The notes under the pieces were generated by a model, which had not been told where the DNA came from, searched no databases, and saw only the letters and a program-made list of their open reading frames with translations. Shown one piece after another: positions 21,642 through 33,781 of a stretch of DNA of 64,000 nt. The position numbers and the translations under genes were made by a program. This DNA is from Hymenopellis radicata (Eukaryota > Basidiomycota > Agaricomycetes > Agaricales > Physalacriaceae), in contig JADNRX010000014.1 in NCBI GenBank assembly GCA_015501595.1, forward strand, positions 186,001 to 250,000. The letters run 5' to 3'. How positions within the stretch are numbered: the first letter of the stretch is position 1; each line of letters starts with the position of its first letter.

Positions 21642-24600
21642 TTAAATGGCTCTATCCGATCCCGCCAGTAAACTGTCAAACAACCCACCCGCCGATTTCT
21701 CGTTTCGTAATTGAATCATGTATACGATGCCAGTCCTCGCGCCTTTGTCACTCAATTCGATCGCGACACCGGTCTTCCCAACTCTCTCGACACCATCCGT
21801 GAGGACGATCGTCGATATCAACACCGAATGGTCCTTGTTTTCCGCTTCTACGACAAGTTGCTTGATATTTGTCGGACTCTGGACGTATAACTTGAGTTTC
21901 GCCGCCCCAAGAGACTTCCATTGCGCATGCTGTTGCTTCAAGAACACCTTGCATTTCATTTGCGCAGACACAGACGACGTCACCGGACCTGTAGGGAGTT
22001 CACGTGCCTCTTCTGAGGGAGAGTTGGGCGGGCTGGGTTCGGCGAATGAAGGCTGGTCCATAGCTATACCAGACGCGATACGCGAGTTATTCGCAGAAGG
22101 TAGAAGGGGACGCGGCTGGGGGGCAGCAAGACTACCAAAAGATGCATCGCGGGGCATAAAGTTATTATTGGAGTATCCGTTCGGAGGAAGAGATGGAACA
22201 GGGACGTGGGGTGTCGAGTGATGCTGCTGCTCGAATTGAGAGTGAAGAGAGCGAGTTGAAGGAGAATGCCGCATTCCGTTGCTGGAATTAGGGTATGATG
22301 GTTCGGAAGGTGGGCGCGGCGGTATTCCATTGAACGGTCTCGGGTGCGAAGGCAAGCCTTGGAGTGGAGGTCCAGGAGCTGGTCCCTGACCAAAGGGAGG
22401 ACCAGGCGGTCCAGGTGGATGATTTTGGAAAGGCGGTCCGGGTGGTCCTTGATGCAGTGGTGGTGGAGAATTATAAGAGGAATGAGCTATACTGGTACTT
22501 CTTGTTGGTGGTAGTACTTGTCCTGGTGCAAAAGAGTTGCCGGGCGGAGGGCCACCAGGGAATTGACGGGGATCAGACATCGATGGCGGACCACCGGGAT
22601 ACTGTCGAGGATCGTGAAGGGACGGTATGGACGGTGCTCTCTGCATGGGAGGCGGTGACCTGCTATCCATGTGCCGGAAAGCAGACGGTGGCCCATTACC
22701 ATTGAACATCATAGGATGGGGACCGCCTGGAGGGGATGGGAGCGACGACCTCTGTGGCGGGCTGACGCTACCATTTCGGCTGCTGGGCTCCCCTCGTCGA
22801 GCCTCGTCGGACATCGGGCGTGACATCCCAGGCAAAGGTGGCATCGGCGGAGGCGGCTGCTTCGAGATTGTCACTGCAAAATGTAAATATTCTGCGAACG
22901 CCAACAAGTAACGGGCCCACCGGAGTTTGCGAATTCGATGCATTCACAAAATTCAGCTAACATGAAATTTCGAGCTTGAATAGATTCCGCCTGCAAGATG
23001 ATGTTTTCTTTCCTCATAACAGCGACTTGCAAAGTGTCTGAAAGTATGTTAGTGACGAACGAGTGTGGCCTTTAGAACATGCCTGGGCTGAGCTCTGAGA
23101 CGCGCAACACTTTCCCGGCCAATGGCGGATAACATAACCACATGTCTGGACCATCGCTCCCACCGGCGTCACGCTCTTCCGCCGTCATTCTTTCACAAAC
23201 GAGGAACAAATCAGACAACAGAAAAATGTGCCCTTGACGATGAACAACTTCTACTCCCGTCGCGCGAGGGGTAACTCGAATGATGACATCCATGGATAAG
23301 CGGAGTTCACGTTTGAACGTCAATGAGGGCGGAGTCATTTGTAGACGAACCATCTAGGAAAACGTGTTAACAGGACACTTCACTGATACGTGTGCAAATC
23401 TTACCTTCGGCTTCATAGTGAAGATATCCAAAGTACGATCCGTAGAAAGCCGTCGTTCAAGGTCTGAGATAGGCATCTGCATAGTTTGTGACGATCCCCT
23501 GCTCACTGATGTGGTCGCCGTTTCCCTTGACAGGCGCTCACTATGAAATATGTCAGATCGCGTAAGTGATGCGGCGAAATGCCTCACCCCATCACACTGC
23601 TGCCCCTTGCCGAGCTGCTTTCGCTGTGCGTAACATCAACATCGCTACTCCTGTTGGGCGATAATGCTTCGCCAGTGCTCTCTCTCTGAGTCCTCAGGTC
23701 CACGACGACCTCATCCTCACCCAATACAGGGGCGTCGGATTGGGGCGACTCGATGGGGACGACCTTGATTTTCCCCCTTGACTCCAATGTTTCCAAGAGC
23801 GAGTCAAGCTTGTCCAAAGCGCCAACAAGGAGATCGTAATCAGGCCGTCCGGGTTGGGCATTCTTCAATAGCCGCGTGTACAACCGCTTGTAATATTTTA
23901 AACGAAGCTTGGGCAGAAGGAAAAGAGCATCGAGCGTCCATACGGGTGTGTGGGGCGACGTTACAAGAGATGTGGGTGGTGGAAACTTGAGTGAAAATTC
24001 GGCAACAATGGGATGAAGGCGGGAATTGTTGAGGACCGGGTCCCACTCGTCAAAGCCGCAGCAGAATTTGGAGCTGTACGTGCTGTAAGGTGCTTCGAGA
24101 TCCTCAATCTGATAGGGATGAGGAGGGTAATATATGACGAATGATGAAGACTTACCCAACGCATGAGAAGATCTCCTAGCGCCTTTGGGTTGGTGCCAAT
24201 TTCCTTTAGTTTCTGTGGAACGCGTCGATACAGGAAGAACGTTGCAGGCAAGGGTAACGCACATTGAGGAGTCCACGGTTCGCCTTGTACACGCCTTCAA
24301 TGCTCCGAAACATGGTATCGAGCTCTTTGGGAGGTAGATTTGAGCGCGACCAAGCGGAGGCGATTCGCTAGAAGAAGATATGATGAGACATACAGGGTGC
24401 AGCGGAAAAAAGATTACCCTGATGATCCCAGCCAACTGGTCTACATAATGCTTCTCAGTGTCGATGAGATCAACGAGAGGATTGCTCTTTTTCTGTTTCT
24501 GCTCCGGATTAGTGGGAGAAACTGGTGTGCTGGGGGTCGTTGGGGTTCCAGGAAGGAGAAAGCCTTCCAAATAAGTCAAATTCCGTCCAAGCGCCGCAGA

Positions 24601-24805
24601 AGAGACGTACCTGACTCTGAATGCCCCAGAGGAGCGAGCGGGTCGAGCCTTTGTGGAGGAAAGTAGGAGCGAGGGTTGTCCAGAGCGTATTTTGAGGCAG
24701 CGTCAAAGTCGTGCTTTTCGGAGGAGGTGGTGCGGGTAGTTCGTCGCTACCGATTGGCGAGGGGAGCGGCTTGAGCACCGGTGAGTCGAGCGCTACGGCT
24801 GTCAT
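21642..24805 (-). CDS. DH-PH domain RhoGEF with proline-rich tail
   Basis: This is a predicted guanine-nucleotide exchange factor for a Rho-family GTPase. The N-terminal exon (MTAVALDSPVLKPLPSPIGS) leads to the DH-domain start LVDLIDTEKHYVDQLAGIIR. DH text continues through IASAWSRSNLPPKELDTMFR and YLLRPLQRL-like positions to KYYKRLYTRLLKNAQPG. A PH-like region follows (FKRELRLSMDVIIRV... HIFLLSDLFLVCE). About 250 residues of Pro/Gly-rich low-complexity sequence come next, then a conserved beta-rich C-terminal block (KCKVFLKQQHAQWKSLGAAK... STIVLTDGVERVGKTGVAIE). Fungal RhoGEFs of this shape act in polarity. It is encoded in the same window as a Rac GTPase but 20 kb away. Multiple exons; stop at 21642. 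Confidence 0.8.
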
Positions 24806-25944
24806 GAGCTCCCAGAGCAGAGGTCAACGCTAAGAACGACAATGAATGTATGGCGACAGTGTTCGAGCACTGGCGGTCGTGGTGGTGGTGAAGGATGGCC
24901 ACGTGCCTCGTGCCGATCCGGCAAAGCCGCCCTTTATTGGCACGCCGTTTCTTAACAAGTAGTAATACAAGTGACTTCATGGAAAAGGATAAATCGACTC
25001 CACCTCGAAGCTGGTTTGCTGCGCTCAGCAACCCAATCTTTGTCGCCGCAGTACGGTAAGAGCACAAGGACATCTCACCGAAAGGTCACTTATAATTCCC
25101 CAGGCAGCCCGCTGCTCGAACACTCATTCAACAAGACCTTGATGATGGAGTTCTAGTCTTGGCTTTGAGTGGGGGTCTTAGGGCGCGGTGGCTCGGAGTT
25201 TGAAAAACAGCTCGGCCCGAGTATAGCGACGGCAAAATCACTGTGACTCTCGTTCTGTCTGTCTTTACTTTGCTCTGTTACTCTAATTTCAACGTTATTT
25301 GCGTGTATATGGACTCCGTTATCTGTAACTGGTTTGATCTTAGTCTTATTGTTGCGCGAGGCAAAAATGCACCGATTGTGGGGAAGCCAAGTTTCTGAAG
25401 TGCGCGAAGACCAACTAGAAGACGATCCTCTGCCTTGATATCGGCCTTAGGGTTGAAATATCGCTTTGCCGCGCCCAGTGGCAGATGCGAGGGTGACTAT
25501 TCCGTCAAGAAGCCTGGACGCGAACGCGATCGCCAACGACTCGCGTGATGGACGAGCAGAGCTAACGTTCCACTAATAACTGATGGAGAGGAAGCCATAG
25601 GGGGTAGTTGGGCCTGAATAGCAGGAAACGGGTACGGGAATGGCGCGATGACCATCCAAGAATATGATTGATAGTGGAGTGTACGGACCGGCGTGGATGA
25701 GACGGGACTGCTGCGGTCGGCCTCATCAGACTCCATCCCAATATCGGACGCATCGATAGTCAAAACAACGCGTATTCCTATCAGTATACAGCGCGAGTAC
25801 AGCGCGTACAGGTGTGGTCTGTGCAGAGAAGAATTACACAGCCATCAAAAGCTTTGCATCCATCTTGCCGTCGTGCCGTTTCAACTCCGACATTTGAAAT
25901 AGCCACCGCCCATTAAGGCCCCCATCAAAGACCAGACTTTATAA
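24806..25944. other. Intergenic, RhoGEF promoter and undefined 5' part of next gene
   Basis: More than 1.1 kb without a firm gene. Open stretches exist on both strands around 25497-25763 but begin with non-ATG codons and show no family similarity. The 5' exon(s) of the OCIA-like gene must lie here if that gene is intact, but I could not place them. Confidence 0.4.
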
Positions 25945-26625
25945 TAGAAGGGAACGATTGTCTTCCCTTCGCCATAAAGTCGGGTATCGAGACTAATGGA
26001 GTTCTACTAACTGCATCTGACTATTCGAAACTTGTCGAATACTACGAGACAAGATCCTCCATCAGGACAGCTGGCGTCGTATGTCTTCCCATGGTCTACA
26101 GACGTCGCTAATCCCAATGTATAGTTGTCTTTTGTGCTCCCAATAACCGTGATCTTCGTGGCCAGACGCGCCAATATGCTAAGATCACCAATCACGCTGC
26201 TTGGTGTCGTCGCGTCAGCCTTCTCCCCCCCTGCGTATTACGGTCTCTCAGAGTTTGGAAAGAGTGTCGAACTCTACCACGCCTTGGAGAATCGTGACGG
26301 TGTCATAACAGCTGCTGCAAACGCGGAAAGACGTTATGGACAGGTACCCGATCGCTCTGAATCCGCCTCTGAGTTTGAACCACCTCACAGTGACAGTATG
26401 AATATTCCCAGTATCCTTCATATACAATTTCTCACATCATTCTTAGCTCCCGGCGCGCGTCGACCCAACAAGTTGGCAGTTACGCCTCAATCCAGTCGAT
26501 GGGAACAGATCCGGGCCTCCAACTCTCAGTCGGCACAGAGCTCGTCCTGGGATAGCATTCGTCAGAGACATGAAGCTGCGCGCGTCAGCCCTCGCTCTTC
26601 TGACGAGGATTGGTCTCGAGGGTAG
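25945..26625 (+). CDS. Two-TM OCIA-like protein (5' end not found)
   Basis: The first supported exon carries SGIETNGVLLTASDYSKLVE and YYETRSSIRTAGV, then splices (GTATGT...TATAG) to LSFVLPITVIFVARRANMLR and SPITLLGVVASAFSPPAYYG. These are two hydrophobic spans close together. After a second intron the tail reads SRWEQIRASNSQSAQSSSWD and SIRQRHEA, ending WSRG at a TAG at 26623-26625. The layout, two short membrane spans followed by a tail with a W-x-x-I-R motif, recalls OCIA-domain mitochondrial/endosomal proteins. The similarity is weak and I would not assign a function. The true start lies upstream of 25945. Confidence 0.45.
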
Positions 26626-26984
26626 GGTCTCGAGGGTAGCACACAAAGGGAACAAGGGCTGCATGTACTATACTCTCCAGTGAAACGTGCATGTATTTAT
26701 AGCAAGGAACAAATCGCTTTTCATGATACGAGGATCTTGTTCTGGGATGGTGCCTAAACTATGCATTTATACAGATTGTGCACTGACTTGCGAGTTTACG
26801 TTACAAAATGAATGTACACATCTATATATGCGATCGAGAAGGATGCAGCGCGTACGCAATCGATTCGTAAAATATAAGTAGGAGTAGCAGAGGTATATGT
26901 ACACTAACAAAATTCATATAGGACAGAAGGAAGAACAGTAATATACAAAGTTCAAGGTGGTTCCACACACTATAGCGTCTCGAT
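26626..26984. other. Convergent 3' region
   Basis: This lies between the stops of the OCIA-like gene (+) and the first Zn2Cys6 regulator (-). It is AT-rich and no coding signal is seen. Both 3' UTRs are expected here. Confidence 0.4.
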
Positions 26985-29762
26985 CTACACGAAACCGGCC
27001 ATACCATCACTGCCAGGCGATGAATTTGTCGTGACATTCGGCATCGGCCAACCTGCAGGAGGTCGCGAGCCATTCCGACTGCTGTGGTCGTCCATCGGAG
27101 GACTAAGGGGTAGCGGGACTGACGAGCCATCCTCCGAGTGAGAACCGTCTTTACGCCAAAGGGTGGTAGACGAGAAGGGGTACAGTGGTACCCCGACTTC
27201 AAGTGGCTGCTTTTGACCCGTCATTCTGACAATTTCTCTCATCAAGCCTTGTAAAAGGCGCTCCTGTCGTGCTGAAAAACGTTTTCTTAAGAAATCGATC
27301 GGAACCATACACCAAACGATACTCACTGCCTATAGGAGATCGTTGACCGTAGGCTAGCATAGCAAATCTGATAGTGGGTGCTAAGCCAGAGGACAGGGCT
27401 GGAGAGAAGTAGGCGTACCTCAGAACATTGATTTCACCCCACACGGTAGACTCCCGGTCAGTGTCCCCGATCTCGATGAAGTACTTGCAGAGTTGAACCT
27501 GCACAACCGCAGCCAGATACCAACAGATCTGGGAATGGAAAACAAAACAATCAGAAAAAAATCGTAATGTGGCGCAACGTGATCATAACCCACAGTGACA
27601 AATGGGTGCAGCCGTGTAATATCCAGCGACGTTGCTGATAGCATGTAATAGGCCGCCAAAATGCTGCGCGCAGAGTTTACACATCGAGAAGTCGAAATAC
27701 ACTGCGAGTCAGTAAAGTCCAGGTACGGGTTATGCAGTGTTATCGTCGCGCTGCATAACTCAACAATCAGACTACACAGAGTCTCAAACAAGTTTCGTAG
27801 AACTTACGCGTGAGGAATTATATGGACCATGTATAGATCCGTGTCCAGAGAGCCGCCCTCGGGCGCGTCGGTCACGCCGGAGTTGTTTTTGAAGATGTGT
27901 GGGAGATTCTCCAGAAAATCAACGCAAACGAGTTTATCCAGTGCTTCAAATCCATCTAAGAAGAATGGGTTCTGATTTTTGCTCGGCGCCGTGGCGGCCC
28001 TCAAGCTTCCCCGTACATTAAAGTCAGTGACTCGGCCAAAGAGCATGACCGCTTTGATGAGTAGTAAGAAGCTGTCAGTATATTGTGGGGGGTGTCGGAT
28101 GAAAACATCGGCCGTGGCGAGATCTTGAGGATTACTGGGATAGGTACCTACAAACCTCAGGTCAGCTCCGTACTAGGATTAGCGAAATGACCTACCTCAG
28201 ATTCGAAGTCTTCATTACGCAAAGGCAACTCAGTTCCAAGGTCTCGTTCATCGACTGCGTGAATCCAACCGCCGACAGAGGCAATTCGATCAAAGACAAT
28301 CGTCATCCACCAAGTTCTCCGTCGAGATTCTAGATCTCTCAAATCTTTGGGCGGTGCAAGGTAGGCACCAGGAGAACTGTTTCCATGTGTTGAAAACGTG
28401 CCAGGATAGTTGAGACGAAGAGGAACCGCTACACGGGTTTGAAACCCGGCAAATATCCAAACCTCGACCCACCGTCCCTCTTGGTAAAAGTACCAAGACA
28501 ACAGTATGCAAGCCTGCATGACGGAGAAGATGTCTTCTCCACTGGCCATGGTCTTGTCGATGTATTGACGGGTTTTACCTGCATGAAATTCGGCAAACTG
28601 GTCGCGACGCGTCCCATCAGGAAGAGTGACCACGTTTTGTGGCGACCATCTAGAAGCGACCGTGCACTGTATCAAATAAGCAGCGATCATTGAATGTGGA
28701 GAGGCTAACTCAACTATAGCATGCAATATAGCGGAATGCGGAAACCCTGGATCCCTTGGAGACAGTAACATTGACGCAAGAAAAGATGGTTGGTGCAATA
28801 CTCTGGAACCACAAGGATCGCAGCGGAAAAATACGTCGATACTAGCGAAAATAAGTGAGTAACATGGCACCGGCGTCAGTAAAATCAAGCGTACTAGTGG
28901 TTCAGAGTTGCAGGATCCGGGAGATCGGGGTTCCAGCCAGAGAAGAGAAGTTCCATGAAGGGATCCGATGGCTGCTTCGAGCCACTGCTAGCAGACCTCA
29001 GTTCCGGGCTGCCACTTTCGCTTCTGAAGCGCGATTCCGGACTGTCTGTGGTGATCACATTCATCAGTGATGCATGCGGCAACGAAATGCCACCATTATC
29101 AGAGAGTGGCCTGGGGATGTTTGGAGGAGTGGACTTTGCTCCAAGTGAGGGAGTATGACTTGGAGAGATCGACCGAGCTTGTTGCTCGTAGAGTTTTCCC
29201 TTCAGTAGCGCTGATGAAAGGAGAGATTAGAGGTCAAGAGAGGATGGGGTGGCGTCGAGCTCACAGATTTGAGATTCCAACTGCCGGATTTTCTCAACCG
29301 GGTCCGTGTCTGGCGCCAAGGTCAATCCTTCCACAGGATCGTAAGAGCATTGTGGTTCGCTTGGGTGACTACCCGGAAGTCAAAAGGTAAGCGTGCATAC
29401 TCGTGAGGTGTGCTGCAACCGACTCACGCGTATCCGACTGGCGCTGGCACGCTGACGAGCGCCTGCCATTGCCTGGAGGGTCGTGCATTAAATAATTGCC
29501 TGGGATGTCGGAATGGGCCCTACTTGACACAAGTGCCGCAATGCGGTCGAGCAGCATCACATTTCTACAGGAGCTTGAATATCGCGCTGTGCTCGGCATT
29601 TGGGCGACATACCAGTTTTCTCTTTCGGCATGAACGACAGGCCTGTCAATACATAATCATCTCCGGTGAGTGCCTGTGAAGAGCGGCCGCAGACCTGCTC
29701 ACTTGGTTTCGGCGCAATGCAGGTCGTCCACTAGTGGACGTCGAGGGAGGTGCCTTGGGCAT
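26985..29762 (-). CDS. Zn2Cys6 fungal-specific transcription factor (paralogue A)
   Basis: The start is MPKAPPSTSTSGRPALRRNQ, followed across introns by the zinc cluster ACRSCRKRKLKCDAARPHCG then TCVKQWQ. The sixth cysteine comes after a long loop, in HPSEPQCSYDP, a spacing common in basidiomycete regulators. A coiled segment follows (DPVEKIRQLESQI), then a Ser-rich linker, and the fungal-specific TF domain (DVFFRCDPCGSRVLHQPSFL, SRRRTWWMTIVFDRIASVGG). The C-terminal exon ends SPGSDGMAGFV. There are around eleven exons. The protein is a close paralogue of the gene at 38399-41192, and the two bracket a P450/YjbQ/prephenate dehydratase region. Target genes are unknown. Confidence 0.88.
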
Positions 29763-30468
29763 GATGTGGTAAGTAGCTGAGAAGGGATGGCGTATCGATG
29801 ATGGAAGAGGCGCGCGTGATTCCCCCGGTCGTCAGGTAACTCTGGGGGTAGTAGTTGCAAGGAAACAAGGAAGTAAGTCGGAGCTCAGACGGAGAACAAG
29901 GATGAAGAGCGGTGTATGACTTTCAACAGAAAAAGGAACAGAGGGAGGGGAGGCGATGATATGGGCTCTTCAAACACGCCTGAAATCACGTTACACGCGG
30001 TCAATTTGACCAAGGGTTGAAAGGATGTGGGCATGATGTTTCTCAGGCTCTGCCGCTCTGGGGGATCTACTGCTATAGATCTCCGGCATCTGCGTCTACA
30101 ACTCGTCATGTTTCCACACCGACACAGGATGGGAATCGCTTAGAAACAGCGCCGAAGCACAGTGCTGATTCAGAGCAGCCTCCTTTCGCTTACGCTTAAA
30201 CTTCACTGACAGTTTACTTCCAATCATCTTGACCGCCGTCGGCAGCCAACCATGGCTCGCTCCAAGCTTCGACTGAACGAAACACACCGACATTCTCCGA
30301 TTTTTCTTTTATCTTTCTGCGTTCGATAACAAAGTGCTGTTTATAATTTGATGATCATTCTATACAGTCCGCGGGCCGAGGCAGAGAGAATTGAATCCAC
30401 GCGGTACGTGGCAAGCGTCAGGGATAGAGCGTTGGGACCTCTATCAAGATCTACAATACTCATTGTTC
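29763..30468. other. Intergenic upstream of regulator A
   Basis: This is the promoter and 5' UTR of regulator A plus the 3' flank of the YjbQ-like gene. A 65-codon minus-strand ORF at 30096-30293 has no similarity and no splice context, so I left it out. Confidence 0.4.
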
Positions 30469-31227
30469 TCAGTTTCCTATGGCAATGAAAAAATGATCAT
30501 ACATTATGGTGGCGACGACTTGCCGACTGTGTGCGATATGTCGAAATTCTGTGAGGTAGATACCTAAAGACCGTGAAGCTGGGTTTCGAAAAGGAAGGGG
30601 AAGACCCGAACCTTGCCAAGTCCCCAGATTGAGAGTTCCATTTGTGATTGGCACTGAAATAGTCGGTCCGATTAACGAGGCCTTTGTGTGAGATACCCTG
30701 AAGATACTTAAAGAACGAGGAGAGTTACGAAATCAGACAACGCACGAGTCACTGTAAAGGTATTAGTAGATGGAAGTCGCTGTGTGTTTGAACGAATGAA
30801 TGAACTGACTCAGGTCCTTCATCTGTATGCAACCAGTCGAGAGTTTCCGGTACAACATGGTCTAACGCCATGTCCATGTCTCAAGGCGTCGTTAAGGACA
30901 GCAAGAAGAATCGCAGCTGTTGGGAGCATACCCTTGCGTACATCGTGATCCCAATTTTCATTTAGTGTGAGCGCACAAGATGTATGCTTTCTAGAAGTAA
31001 AAAATGTGAGCAGTTTTGAACAATTTGAGCGCTACTATGCCCGTACACGAAGAGAAACAGCATGCCAACCTAAACCGCACGAATCATTAGTTTGGACATC
31101 AAGCAATCGGCGAATAGAATACAGAGACACCCTCTAATCCTTCTTTAATTTGTGAGCGGACTTCGTCGGTGATCAAGTGGCATCCTTTGGAGCGACGCGA
31201 CAAAGTAAACGTCTTCTGCCAACCCAT
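30469..31227 (-). CDS. YjbQ/UPF0047-family protein
   Basis: The start is [20 protein letters not shown], followed by [59 protein letters not shown], then [36 protein letters not shown] and SRQVVATI. Every block matches the YjbQ family in order, about 145 residues. Bacterial YjbQ has thiamine-phosphate synthase activity when overproduced; the natural role is unresolved. Six introns of about 50 nt put it firmly in the fungal genome. The last residues ([11 protein letters not shown]) read through what might be an intron donor (GTATGATC), so the C-terminus could differ by a few residues. It lies 272 bp downstream of a P450 on the same strand. Confidence 0.88.
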
Positions 31228-31498
31228 ATGATGAAAGATTAAACAATTCGGCCGCATAAGGAAGTGCAGTTACGGTCCGCAGCTCCGATCAGTCTGCGAG
31301 TTAAAGTAGCGGCCCTTTGCAGGGCATAATCCTTGCGCATGGCCTGGAGCTGGAAAGACAAGGTATGTGTGCCATTTGTTTCTGAAACTACATACTATGT
31401 TGGTAGGTACAACAATGTTTGCGGCTTCAGTACGCGAGCATTCTTTTCCAACAAGTTCAATTATAATCATACACGTTTTTGGAACTAATCGCATTGTA

Positions 31499-33087
31499 CT
31501 ACTGTACACTTGCCCAAGCCTGCTCAATTGCTTCCTTCGTAAATTCCCAATCCCTCTCCCCCGGCGAGAATATCAATTTGAACGGCTCCGGATGAGCATT
31601 TGCGCTGTGAGTAAATGCTAAGGTGTTGATAGGATGTTTTTCGTCCATACTTAATCCGAAAAAGTATAGGATAAGCGCTGTGTTGAGGAAGACAGACGCT
31701 GTGGCCAAATGCTGCCCTGGACAGATGCGTCTGCCAAACCCGAAAGGGAAGCTTTTCACGTCTGTACGGAGCTCACCGTCAGGCGTAAGCCATCGCGATG
31801 GGTCGAATTTCTCAGGATCTGGGAAGTATGCGGGATCACGGCCCACACTCCAAACGTTTCCTATGACAGTGGAACCCGCTGGTATGATGTATCCGTCCTA
31901 GCAAGAGGTAAATGAGCGTAAGGATGAATTAAAATGGCATACCCAAACGATGTCCCGCGTCGCTTTATGGGGGAAGCCACCTGCAGTAACAGGACGCCAT
32001 CGGAAGCTTTCGTTGACGAAAGCCATGGTCTGAGGAAGAACATCTTTGTCTGCGAATGTGGGTATACGTCCCAAGGCGCGAAGTTCGCGACGGACAGGTT
32101 CTTGAGTTTCAGGATATGCAGCGGCTGCCATCAAGGCCACGCTGATTGCCGACGCAGTAGTGTCGCTCCCAGCCCCGAACATGCTACCAGCCAGATACGC
32201 CGTCTCATCGTCACTAAGCTCGAGTTCAGCTTGGCGCTCTAAAAGGTAGACGCCGAAACTAGGCGGTGGTGCGGGCGAGTCCTTGACCTCCTTCAAAAGG
32301 CTCTTAAACAACGCGAGCTCCTCCACATGTCCTTCGCGAAGAGGCTTTAGATAGCCCGGAATAAACCTAGGTAGGAAATGAATTGGTAAAGCGGTGATGA
32401 AAAGGGATGTCGCAGAACATACTTCAGGAAAGGGAATACATCCACCTTCCACGCACCCGGACGCATGGCGAGCCCCAGACGGGTCAAACACCGGTTAACG
32501 CTCTGTACCTCCGGATCCTCGAAGGATTCTGGTACCTTTCCGTACGTTAAAGCCATAACCACACCAGCAGCATAACGCTTCGCGTGGTCCTGATGTCTGG
32601 AGGGGTTGCGGACAAGGTCGCGGAGATGTGTCATAGAAGCCTTTGTTAGGACATCCTCGTAGCCCGCCACACTCTTGGGTTGTAAATGAGCGTGAAGAGC
32701 GCGCCGCATCTTCTTGAACCGCTCTCCGTGGGGCGTTAAGAGGACACGCATTCCGCCACTCAGAGTTTCTCCGGCACCAACGCTGCGAGGTCGATCAGCT
32801 AGAGACGCCCCTTCTCGCTCCATAATCTCTACCGCGGCATCATACCGGCCAATGACAATGATGGTATCCAGCCCTTGTTGCAAACTGAAGACGGGGCCGT
32901 ATTGTTGTGTCCAATGCTCGAAGAAGCGGTACGCATAAGCAGTCGGCCAAGTGTTTCCAAGGATGGAGTTCCGGGGAGGGCCAGGCGGTAGATGGTGTTT
33001 ACTACGCCGTAGTAAAGAGATCACGTAGACGGCGAGGCATCCGAGCGCCAGAAGAACGGGTGGTTTCTCGAGGAAGTCGACAATCAT
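31499..33087 (-). CDS. Cytochrome P450 monooxygenase (1)
   Basis: This is a membrane-anchored haem monooxygenase. The N-terminal anchor is VLLALGCLAVYVISLL, followed by the hinge HHLPPGPPRNSILGN. The I-helix is MFGAGSDTTASAISV, the K-helix ESFR (ExxR), the PERF-like region DPSRW, and the haem loop FPFGFGRRICPGQHLA with the cysteine ligand. The protein ends AIEQAWASVQ. The length of about 500 residues is normal, and four exons are enough for an intact gene. Substrate unknown; similar basidiomycete P450s are often annotated as O-methylsterigmatocystin oxidoreductase-like, a label with little functional weight. It is one of two unrelated-looking P450 copies within 6 kb. Confidence 0.93.
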
Positions 33088-33781
33088 GGTGGTTTGGTAT
33101 TCTTGCTTCCGGCCAGAGTATATATACCACGATGATCCGAGATAGGGGCTCTGTCATGAGAGGCAAGAAGCCTGTTTTAGACAACACGTGTTGAAGCAAA
33201 TCGATGCAGAGTGAGCGCGTCCGACGAACGCGTCCGAGAACAAACGATCTGCGGGGAAACATTACGAGTGAATTTCAAATGCGGGGCAAGCGCATGGCTA
33301 CTAAAGTTGGAACGATACCCTCATTCACTACTCACGCTGCGTATTGTGATCCTTCGTCTTGTGTTGCCTCTGCATGGCTAGGTTTGAAATCTGCAATTGG
33401 AACGACCATGTCATCCTGATTGCTATGCAGCGAAACCCACCAAAAACCCGCTGCCTCCGTACTAGGCCATACAGCGGCATGTTGTGAGAGCGTGAGAGCT
33501 TGTGTACCAAAAATGTCATATCACCTAAGTACCTAGTGAAGGATCAACCGGATTACGCGTCTGCGTCCTAGAGGATGATTCATCCCATATATAATACATA
33601 GCCCAACGGTAGGATCTCATCTTGGCGGGTAAGTGTCTTCAATAGAGGGTACTAAAATTGGCACCTCACTAAGAGCCGACATCACATCATGCAGAGCACT
33701 ATGAAACGATTAGAGCACTAGGGATACAACGTATAACATACAAATACAAACGAATGAACAACGCATCGGCGAGAAATACTC
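33088..33781. other. Intergenic between P450 (1) and YTH1
   Basis: This holds the P450 promoter and the 3' UTR of YTH1. Short ORFs on both strands show no similarity and no splice logic. No repeat or RNA gene is recognised. Confidence 0.4.
33119..33124 (-). promoter_or_regulatory. Candidate TATA element of P450 (1)
   Basis: TATATA lies 32 bp upstream of the P450 start codon on the minus strand, in an otherwise mixed-composition promoter. If functional, the 5' UTR would be very short. Confidence 0.35.

Noticed and set aside
21718..22943. Long plus-strand ORF opposite the proline-rich part of the RhoGEF
   Set aside because: It mirrors low-complexity Pro/Gly codons and has no similarity; the minus strand continues DH-PH exons and ends in a conserved block.
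25497..25763. Minus-strand open stretch of about 88 codons
   Set aside because: It opens with TTG, has no similarity and no splice partner, and may overlap 5' exons of the plus-strand OCIA-like gene.
30096..30293. Minus-strand 65-codon ORF starting with ATG
   Set aside because: It lies in the regulator A promoter with no similarity or splice context.
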